Assembly (NCBI GenBank): GCA_002392265.1
Contig: DGGP01000130.1
Location: 1-6,607, forward strand
Direction: 5' to 3'
Length of the DNA: 6,607 bases
Source of the DNA: Firmicutes bacterium UBA3871
GTDB lineage: Bacteria; Bacillota; Clostridia; Peptostreptococcales; Anaerovoracaceae
Shown here in pieces: positions 1 through 4,457 of the stretch (its first letter is position 1; each line of letters opens with the position of its first letter). The translations under genes were made by a program, and so were the position numbers. Under the pieces are notes generated by a model. The model had not been told where the DNA came from and did no database searches. It saw only the letters and a list, made by a program, of their open reading frames with translations.

Positions 1-771
1 ATTCGGCTCGACATTCTCGATTGATATATCCGATGAGCCTATTATGTCACATGTCTTTATCACATCCCACACTGCAATATGATTTCGCAGCAAAAAAGCT
101 CTTTTCTCTGCTTCACTCTGCGGCACATTCTCGCCAAACACGGCTGCCGTCACTTTCCAAAAGCGATTTTGCGGATGCGCGTAGAAAAACTTCACTTCCC
201 TTGATTTTACGGATGGGAAGCTCCCCAAAATCAGCACCTTTGATTCTTTATCATACACGGGGTCAATATTATGTTGTTCTCTTCCAATCTTATTTTCTGC
301 CGGAGCCTTAAACGTTATTGCGATTTCCGTTCCTTCAAGTTTTGTCTCACGACCGCCGTATATGGCTTTGACTCTTTGCCAGAACTTTGCTGCGACCGGA
401 TTCCGAGTGGAATATTTAAGCTGCCATATGCCACTATGCATCTTTGTCAGCGCACCAACAGCGGCAATACCCCTTCCACCTTTTCTGTAAGGTGGGAAAA
501 TCGCAAGCTCCGCAATATGCCTGTCAATCTTCTCGTCAGTTTCCGACCTGGCATTCACCAGCGCAAAGCCGACCATCGCATCATCATCGTAAATGAAGTA
601 AGCGTCGCGGTCTTTCTCACTGAAATAGAGCGGAAAATACTTATACTCTATTTTACCCTCTTCATCCACCGTCAAATCATCATAAAACTGCGACAACTCG
701 TAAAGGTATTTTTGAAGAAGATTGTAAAGCACCTGTTCTTTTTCTTTTGTGATTTCCTTTAAGACTATCAT
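1..771 (-). CDS. GNAT acetyltransferase fused to hypoxanthine/deoxyinosine-DNA glycosylase (3' end missing)
   Basis: The frame is open for 257 codons from ATG at 771 to the window edge, so the C-terminus is missing. Residues 1-155 look like a GNAT N-acetyltransferase: the acetyl-CoA loop RKGGRG (96-101) follows the strand IAELAIFPPY, and NPVAAKFWQRV (124-134) follows. Residues 178-257 match the family 6 uracil-DNA glycosylase-like proteins (hypoxanthine-DNA glycosylase): VLILGSFPS (179-187), FYAHPQNRFW (196-205) and HIAVWDVIKTCDIIGSSD (231-248). Family knowledge: these enzymes remove hypoxanthine formed by adenine deamination, starting base excision repair; the Asn in HPQNRFW is a candidate active-site residue. 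The acetyl acceptor is unknown. The gene starts 11 bases after the dpaL stop and has only a weak ribosome site (GAGA), suggesting translational coupling. I checked each codon and found no frameshift between the domains. Confidence 0.85.
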   Translation of the reverse strand, partial: MIVLKEITKEKEQVLYNLLQKYLYELSQFYDDLTVDEEGKIEYKYFPLYFSEKDRDAYFIYDDDAMVGFALVNARSETDEKIDRHIAELAIFPPYRKGGRGIAAVGALTKMHSGIWQLKYSTRNPVAAKFWQRVKAIYGGRETKLEGTEIAITFKAPAENKIGREQHNIDPVYDKESKVLILGSFPSVKSREVKFFYAHPQNRFWKVTAAVFGENVPQSEAEKRAFLLRNHIAVWDVIKTCDIIGSSDISIENVEPN

Positions 772-782
772 TTTCTCTATAC

Positions 783-1952
783 CTATTCCCCGAGTACCTT
801 TCTATAATTTACCGGGTCCGTGTCCCCTTCGGTATTTATCAGCAAAATCACCGACTTTTCGTCAATCTTGAACTGCTCGCGCAGGCTATCCGATTTCAGT
901 ATCTTCAGAAGCAGCCCGTACGTTACCGCGCCCGACTCGCCGGACACGATAGCTTTGTCGCTGCCAAGCGGCCTTGCATAAGCCCTCATGCCCTCCTCGG
1001 TCACACTGTCCTCGCACGCACAAAAGTAAGCACTGCAGTCTCGCAAAATCGGCCACACTGCCGCGCAAGGCGTACCACAATTAAGCCCCGCCATAATCGT
1101 CTGCGGGTTTCCCTCTATCGAATGCGCCTTTCCATCACCCGCAAGCACCGATTTGTAGATGCAGGCAACATCCGTAGGCTCGACTATCGCCACAAGCGGC
1201 GGCTCCTCGCGATATTTATTCATAAAATAAGCCTCAATACCTCCCGCCATGGCTCCTACCCCCGCCTGCATGAATATGTGCGTAGGCTTCTTTTCGCCCA
1301 TCTGCTCAGCTGCCTCCGCAGCAAGCGTAAGATACCCGTCAATAATCCATCTCGGGCACTTTTCATAGCCCTCCCATGCAGTATCCTGAATCAGCTCCCA
1401 GCCGTTTCGCTCTGCGGCAAGTGCTGCATATTCGACCGTCATGTCATAGTTAAGCTCGGTAATCTCCGCTACAGCCGAGCCGGCTTCCTCTATCGCGCGG
1501 CGTCTTGCCTCAACCGAACCCTTTGGCATGTAGACGTGTGCCTTGCAGCCAAAAAGCTTTGCGACCCAGGAAACACCCTTGCCGTGATTGCCGTCTGTTG
1601 CAGTGACAAACTCTACGCCGCTGCAGCGCCTGCGAACTTCGGCTTCGCGAAATGTGTCATAGTCTGCTGCGCCCGGATCAAGCCCCAGCCTTTCGCAGAG
1701 AATGCGGAACATTGCATAGCTGCCGCCGAGGCCCTTGAATGCCTTGAGGCCAAAGCGCTGCGACTCGTCCTTGACGAAAATGGAGTCAATGCCGTACTCG
1801 CCTGCCGCGCAGGAAAGCGAAACAAGCGGCGTTTCTCTGTAGCCGGGAATTGTTTTGTGAAACCTCCTTGCTTGCTCGGCTGCGAAAGCCGAAAACTCGC
1901 CGCATGCTCTACTATATGTGCTGATGCTGGAAAGAACTCGTACCTTTGGCAT
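783..1952 (-). CDS. dpaL: Diaminopropionate ammonia-lyase (PLP enzyme)
   Basis: This 389-residue protein matches diaminopropionate ammonia-lyase (DpaL/YgeX, about 400 residues), a cytoplasmic PLP enzyme of fold type II that cleaves 2,3-diaminopropionate to pyruvate and two ammonia (EC 4.3.1.15). The PLP lysine is K73 in FGLKAFKGLGGSYA. TATDGNHGKG carries D120, and QDTAWEGY carries D190; these fit the two catalytic aspartates known in the E. coli enzyme (D120, D189). The glycine-rich phosphate loop is MQAGVGAMAGG (228-238), and SGESGAVTYG (337-346) closes the site. The start is firm: AGGAGGG lies seven to eight bases upstream of ATG 1952, behind a consensus promoter. It is the first gene of a likely two-gene operon with the GNAT-glycosylase gene and diverges from an XRE regulator. 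The likely role is use of a non-protein amino acid as carbon and nitrogen source. Confidence 0.93.
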   Translation of the reverse strand: MPKVRVLSSISTYSRACGEFSAFAAEQARRFHKTIPGYRETPLVSLSCAAGEYGIDSIFVKDESQRFGLKAFKGLGGSYAMFRILCERLGLDPGAADYDTFREAEVRRRCSGVEFVTATDGNHGKGVSWVAKLFGCKAHVYMPKGSVEARRRAIEEAGSAVAEITELNYDMTVEYAALAAERNGWELIQDTAWEGYEKCPRWIIDGYLTLAAEAAEQMGEKKPTHIFMQAGVGAMAGGIEAYFMNKYREEPPLVAIVEPTDVACIYKSVLAGDGKAHSIEGNPQTIMAGLNCGTPCAAVWPILRDCSAYFCACEDSVTEEGMRAYARPLGSDKAIVSGESGAVTYGLLLKILKSDSLREQFKIDEKSVILLINTEGDTDPVNYRKVLGE

Positions 1953-1976
1953 GTCAAAGCCCTCCTTTATAATTAA

Positions 1977-2005
1977 ATCATAAGGCTGCGCCTTTATATT
2001 GTCAA
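1977..2005 (-). promoter_or_regulatory. dpaL promoter, sigma-A type
   Basis: On the minus strand a perfect -35 TTGACA (2005-2000) is followed by a 17-base spacer and -10 TATGAT (1982-1977). Transcription should start near 1970, giving a short leader of about 18 bases that carries the AGGAGGG ribosome site (1966-1960). The -35 box overlaps the -35 of the divergent regulator gene. Confidence 0.75.
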
Positions 2006-2015
2006 TGCGCCTTAA
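1987..2015. repeat. Direct repeat TGCGCCTT in the divergent promoter (possible operator)
   Basis: TGCGCCTTTA (1987-1996) and TGCGCCTTAA (2006-2015) agree in nine of ten positions and start 19 bases apart, close to two helical turns. The first copy lies in the dpaL spacer and the second in the spacer of the regulator promoter, one on each side of the overlapping -35 boxes. This is where a repressor of both promoters could bind. That the neighbouring XRE protein binds here is inference. Confidence 0.45.
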
Positions 2016-2027
2016 GTAAAGTATAAT
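1999..2027 (+). promoter_or_regulatory. Promoter of the divergent XRE regulator gene
   Basis: On the plus strand TTGTCA (1999-2004), a 17-base spacer and a perfect TATAAT (2022-2027) form a sigma-A promoter. Transcription would start near 2034, leaving a leader of about 39 bases. A second TATAAT lies at 2033-2038 but has no good -35. The -35 shares five bases with the dpaL -35 on the other strand, so two polymerases could hardly bind at once. Confidence 0.68.
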
Positions 2028-2072
2028 ACCTTTATAATAAATTGTTTTTATTAATATTTAGGGGAAATAAGT

Positions 2073-2543
2073 ATGGGAAAAAAATCAGTAAAGGAAAACA
2101 AGAATATTTATCAGCAGACGCGTGAAGACCTCGGCATGACCAGAGCGGCTGTAGAGGACGCAACGGGCGGGCTTTTATCGGCAAGCCGCATTGAAAAGAT
2201 TGAAAACGGTACGCTCAGTGCGCATCCCGAGGATGTCCTGCAAATGGCAGATGTTTTTAACAAGCCTGAGCTTTGCAATTATTTCTGCTCAAAGGAATGT
2301 CCGATAGGGAGGAAATATGTCCCGCATGTCAAAACGGTGCACGATCTGCCTCAGATTACGATGGAGCTTTTGTCCAATTTAAATGCACTGAACAGGGACA
2401 AGGAGCGCGTAATAGATATCGCTGCGGACGGCAAAATAGTGGAAAGCGAGAGAGAAGACTTTGAAGTATTCAGGCAACACCTGACCGAAATGTCGCTGGC
2501 AATTGAGACGCTAAAGCTTTGGACGGATAAGGAGCTTGGATAA
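2073..2543 (+). CDS. XRE-family helix-turn-helix regulator with Cys-x3-Cys-x3-Cys motif
   Basis: This 156-residue protein is a cytoplasmic DNA-binding regulator. Residues 10-65 form an XRE/Cro-type helix-turn-helix: NIYQQTREDLGMTRAAVED, then LLSASRIEKIENGTLSAHPEDVLQMADVF, with the typical SRIEKIENG turn. A short linker, LCNYFCSKECPIGRKY (67-82), holds Cys68, Cys72 and Cys76. The rest (90-156) looks helical and may serve in dimerisation. I recall similar stand-alone regulators with this cysteine linker in Clostridia, but their target is not known to me; metal, Fe-S or redox sensing through the cysteines is only a possibility. Start: AGGGG (2060-2064) lies eight bases before ATG 2073. The gene is divergent from dpaL with overlapping promoters, which makes local control or autoregulation plausible. 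It ends 12 bases before a terminator. Confidence 0.88.
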   Translation: MGKKSVKENKNIYQQTREDLGMTRAAVEDATGGLLSASRIEKIENGTLSAHPEDVLQMADVFNKPELCNYFCSKECPIGRKYVPHVKTVHDLPQITMELLSNLNALNRDKERVIDIAADGKIVESEREDFEVFRQHLTEMSLAIETLKLWTDKELG

Positions 2544-2554
2544 AATTAACGCGT

Positions 2555-2591
2555 AAAAAAATAAGCGGCCTCAAGCGAGACCGCTTATTTT
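2555..2591. terminator. Bidirectional intrinsic terminator between convergent genes
   Basis: A 15-base stem with a single mismatch (2558-2572 with 2577-2591) encloses the loop AAGC. A tract of seven A (2555-2561) sits on the left and TTTT (2588-2591) on the right, so the hairpin can end transcription in both directions. It closes the XRE regulator gene on the plus strand and the small membrane-protein gene on the minus strand. The stop codon of the latter (2590-2592) overlaps the foot of the stem. Confidence 0.85.
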
Positions 2592-2802
2592 AATTCCCCG
2601 AAAGGATCGCAATTATTCCTATTACTATAAGGAGTGGTAGTGCTACATATATCAATCCCCCAATCACTAATCCGATTAAAACGATCGGGAAGAGCACAAT
2701 GCACACAATCACTTTTGCGATTCCCCATGTGGCCAATATTGCCAGCTTTATTAACTTCCAGACTACGTATATGAGCAGAATTGTAAATAATGCTGTCAGC
2801 AT
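2590..2802 (-). CDS. Small membrane protein of unknown function
   Basis: The 70-residue product is almost entirely hydrophobic. Residues 1-27 and about 29-68 give two to three likely membrane segments, with the few charges (K16, K19, K30) clustered near the first turn and no acidic residue at all. I do not recognise a family, and there is no signal-peptidase site or cysteine pattern that would suggest a bacteriocin or lipoprotein. AAGGAGG lies eight bases before ATG 2802, a very good ribosome site, which argues that this short frame is a real gene. It follows the ylmH-like gene by 121 bases on the same strand; I see no clear promoter or terminator in that interval. Its stop codon lies in the shared terminator. 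Confidence 0.75.
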   Translation of the reverse strand: MLTALFTILLIYVVWKLIKLAILATWGIAKVIVCIVLFPIVLIGLVIGGLIYVALPLLIVIGIIAILSGN

Positions 2803-2923
2803 GATGTGCTCCTCCTTTCTAAACCCCTTTTCTTTATGTCTTTATTTTACTAAAGCACATCGCTGAAATATACATTTAATTGAGTGAAATAACCTGCCCT
2901 TATTCGCAAAAATAGAGAATTTC

Positions 2924-3670
2924 TTAGCGATAGATTTCGACCTTGCAGTTCTGCTTGCCTTTTTTGCTTAATGAAAGCTCTTCCGCAAAGATAAACCTGC
3001 CTTTACCTCGAACGGAAATAATGTCGCCCGCAGAGAGCTTTTTTGCGTTTTCTGTGCAGGATCTACCGTTCAAATACACCTTTTCCTGCGGAAACAGTTC
3101 GAGTGCATCCTGGCGCGAAAGCGACCATACCTTTGATATAACCGCATCGATTCGAGGGGATGAAACCTGGATGACTTTTTCCTCGAGATTTGGTGCGGTC
3201 AGAGCCTCGGTGTCCTCTGTCCTCTCCACCTTTACCGAAGTATGCTTTATTCGCGTCAGGTTCTCTGCGATAAAATCCGCTATCGCGTCTTTGCAAAATA
3301 AGCAGGCTTCATTTTCGCGCACGAATATGTCACCGAGTAGCTCCCTCTTAATTCCGAGGTTCATCAGTGCGCCCAAAAAATCACGGTGATTCAGTTCATC
3401 CGCAAACTTCTTTGAAAGCGGACGCACGGAAAGTGCCGCAATCGGAAAGTCTACGCTGTACCCCAGCTCCTCTTCATTTCCGAAGCGGATCATTTTTCTC
3501 TCGGCAATTTCGCAGCCACCGTATACTAAAGGTCCTGCGTATTTAAGCTCTTTTTCATTTTCGTAATAAAGGGAAAGCGCTGCGACAGACAAAAAGTCAG
3601 TAAAAATGTATTGCCCACTCGCATAACTTCTGTCGGCAAGCTCCCTCAATCTTTGAATCGTAATTTCCAT
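2924..3670 (-). CDS. ylmH: YlmH-family S4-domain RNA-binding protein
   Basis: The 248-residue protein matches the YlmH family in length and order of parts. An N-terminal region is followed by the family signature HRDFLGALMNLGIKRELLGDI (its core at 95-109), a middle RNA-binding-like part (110-165), and a C-terminal S4 domain (about 171-228: SSPRIDAVISKVWSLSR, then EKVYLNGRSC and LSAGDIISVRGKGRF). S4 domains bind structured RNA. YlmH of Bacillus subtilis has been linked to ribosome-associated quality control of stalled nascent chains. In many Firmicutes ylmH sits in the sepF-ylmG-divIVA cluster; here it stands alone between a GNAT gene and a small membrane-protein gene. No Shine-Dalgarno sequence precedes ATG 3670, and no other in-frame start fits better; a near-leaderless transcript is possible. 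The gap to the GNAT stop is 29 bases. Confidence 0.87.
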   Translation of the reverse strand: MEITIQRLRELADRSYASGQYIFTDFLSVAALSLYYENEKELKYAGPLVYGGCEIAERKMIRFGNEEELGYSVDFPIAALSVRPLSKKFADELNHRDFLGALMNLGIKRELLGDIFVRENEACLFCKDAIADFIAENLTRIKHTSVKVERTEDTEALTAPNLEEKVIQVSSPRIDAVISKVWSLSRQDALELFPQEKVYLNGRSCTENAKKLSAGDIISVRGKGRFIFAEELSLSKKGKQNCKVEIYR

Positions 3671-3679
3671 AACAGTTTT

Positions 3680-3708
3680 AGTATAGTTTCTGCGAGCGGC
3701 TATTGCAA
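3680..3708 (-). promoter_or_regulatory. Possible ylmH promoter giving a near-leaderless mRNA
   Basis: On the minus strand TTGCAA (3708-3703, inside the last codons of the GNAT gene), a 17-base spacer and TATACT (3685-3680) resemble a sigma-A promoter. The expected start near 3673 would leave about three bases before the ylmH ATG at 3670. This would explain the missing ribosome site. The -35 matches consensus in only four of six positions, so this is tentative. Confidence 0.35.
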
Positions 3709-4146
3709 GAGCAGCGAAAGCTCGATTTCGTCATCGTCCTCCGTACCCGTTTCAGCAAAGCCTTTATGACGGTAAAGTTCCAGCGCATGGATGTTGTCCT
3801 TGTTGCAGGTAAGCGTGACTCTTCCGGAGCTTCCAAAAGGCTTAGTCCTGATGTAGTCAAGCACCTTGTCAAGTGCTGCACTCCCATAGCCTTTGCCCTG
3901 CGAGGCTTCGTCAATCATCATGTGCCAGATATCGTACTCGGGAATGTCATAGTCGTAAATCACCATAACATAGCCAACCATGGTTTCACCTTCGCAAATT
4001 CCGAAGGGCTGGCACTGCTCCCTGTAAACATAGGCCTGCGCGAGGCTCCTGATTGGGTGGGAAACAAACGCTTCCTGCCCCGCTGCAAGCTTTAAGTTAA
4101 ATGCGTCAATAAAGTTATCTTCTGTAATTCTCTTTAAACTAATCAT
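3700..4146 (-). CDS. GNAT N-acetyltransferase, diamine/spermidine-type (PaiA/BltD-like)
   Basis: The product is 148 residues with the chosen start, the usual length of a single-domain GNAT enzyme. The acetyl-CoA binding motif is QGKGYG (83-88) after the strand YDIWHMMIDEASQ. The C-terminal motif VTLTCNKDNIHALELYRHKGF (core 110-130) carries the candidate general acid Tyr125. The N-terminal part (LKLAAGQEAFVSHPIRSLAQAYVY) and GYVMVIYDYD resemble the BltD/PaiA-type polyamine acetyltransferases, so a spermidine- or diamine-like acceptor is likely but not proven. The longest frame starts at ATG 4158, but GGAGGA (4156-4151) overlaps that codon and lies five bases before ATG 4146, so I place the start there. 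No convincing promoter is visible between this gene and the terminator at 4217-4245, so read-through of that terminator could matter. ylmH follows after 29 bases. Confidence 0.88.
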   Translation of the reverse strand: MISLKRITEDNFIDAFNLKLAAGQEAFVSHPIRSLAQAYVYREQCQPFGICEGETMVGYVMVIYDYDIPEYDIWHMMIDEASQGKGYGSAALDKVLDYIRTKPFGSSGRVTLTCNKDNIHALELYRHKGFAETGTEDDDEIELSLLLQ

Positions 4147-4150
4147 AGTT

Positions 4151-4156
4151 TCCTCC
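4151..4156 (-). promoter_or_regulatory. Ribosome binding site that fixes the GNAT start at 4146
   Basis: GGAGGA on the minus strand lies five bases before ATG 4146 and overlaps the upstream in-frame ATG at 4158. The upstream ATG itself is preceded only by an A/T-rich stretch with no Shine-Dalgarno match. The annotated longer frame therefore carries four extra codons that are probably not translated. Confidence 0.8.
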
Positions 4157-4216
4157 ATAAAAATTCATTTAAGATGCTTCTTTGTGAATATCTACGAAGA
4201 GCCTCAGAAATGGCAT

Positions 4217-4245
4217 AAAAATACCGTGGAGAATTATCCACGGTA
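4217..4245 (-). terminator. Intrinsic terminator after the 21-codon ORF
   Basis: On the minus strand a perfect nine-base stem, TACCGTGGA with TCCACGGTA (4245-4237 and 4230-4222), encloses the loop TAATTC and is followed by TTTTT (4221-4217). On the plus strand there is no T tract, so it acts in one direction only. It ends the short transcript that begins near 4393, or may attenuate transcription into the GNAT gene 71 bases downstream. Confidence 0.78.
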
Positions 4246-4271
4246 AAAGCAATTGAAATTACATAATTATA

Positions 4272-4337
4272 TTAAAACAGATTCACCGAGGTCTTCATAA
4301 GATATTCCGTTGTTCTTTTAGTTCTGTTATTCATCAT
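4272..4337 (-). pseudogene. 21-codon ORF resembling the N-terminus of a TetR regulator (remnant or leader peptide)
   Basis: Two adjacent ATG codons (4337 and 4334) open a frame of 21 residues ending in TAA at 4272. GGGGTG (4349-4344) lies six bases before the first ATG. The peptide contains TKRTTEYLMKTSVNLF, which has the spacing of the first helix of TetR-family repressors (basic residues, then Thr, then hydrophobic-x-x-Ser/Ala-x-x-Leu-Phe) where the family would continue with a Gly-Tyr turn. Here it stops instead, and no other frame downstream restores the helix-turn-helix. The ORF has its own promoter, operator-like repeat and terminator. I favour a tetR gene that lost all but its start. 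Alternatives are a leader peptide controlling the GNAT gene or a real small protein. It contains no cysteine and no export signal. Confidence 0.42.
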
Positions 4338-4373
4338 AATGAACACCCCGCTTTCTTTAATATTTATCATCAA

Positions 4374-4389
4374 CATGTACTTTTACATG
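4374..4389. repeat. Operator-like inverted repeat CATGTA-4-TACATG
   Basis: A perfect six-base inverted repeat with a four-base centre lies immediately after the predicted transcription start (about +4 to +19) of the short unit. This is a usual place for a TetR-type operator. In RNA it would instead form a small 5' hairpin with loop AAAG. Binding by any protein is inference. Confidence 0.5.
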
Positions 4390-4399
4390 CCTATTTTGC

Positions 4400-4428
4400 A
4401 TTTTACTCTAAAAAAACAGCGATGTCAA
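4400..4428 (-). promoter_or_regulatory. Promoter of the short unit, embedded in the guaA terminator
   Basis: On the minus strand a perfect TTGACA (4428-4423), a 17-base spacer and TAAAAT (4405-4400) form a sigma-A promoter with expected start near 4393. The -35 lies in the loop edge and arm of the guaA terminator hairpin, and the spacer contains its T tract. No other gene starts between guaA and the GNAT gene except the 21-codon ORF. Confidence 0.6.
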
Positions 4429-4444
4429 CAGAAATGACATCGCT
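4410..4444 (-). terminator. guaA terminator
   Basis: On the minus strand a perfect ten-base stem, AGCGATGTCA with TGACATCGCT (4444-4435 and 4427-4418), encloses a seven-base loop. It is followed, after one G, by seven T (4416-4410). It begins 13 bases after the guaA stop and should end the guaB-guaA transcript. Confidence 0.88.
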
Positions 4445-4457
4445 TTGATTTTTACCG

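Noticed and set aside
81..100. An apparent frameshift in the glycosylase domain at a run of T on the minus strand
   Set aside because: A recount gives six A on the plus strand, not seven. With six the frame stays open to the window edge and reads a good family match.
271..762. Open frame of 163 codons on the plus strand
   Set aside because: It runs antisense to the GNAT-glycosylase gene, has no ribosome site and reads as a low-complexity mixture with no family pattern.
1122..1976. Open frame of 284 codons on the plus strand opposite dpaL
   Set aside because: It is the antisense shadow of a well-supported gene, with a composition rich in Arg, Cys and Leu and no recognisable motif.
2805..2930. 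Possible promoter or terminator between ylmH and the small membrane-protein gene
   Set aside because: TATATT and TAAAAT occur on the minus strand but without an acceptable -35 at 16-18 bases. The TCGC/GCGA pairing near 2905-2931 is only four bases with poor continuation.
4160..4216. A dedicated promoter for the GNAT gene
   Set aside because: The best -10-like words on the minus strand (GATATT, TAAATG) have no matching -35 at the right distance.
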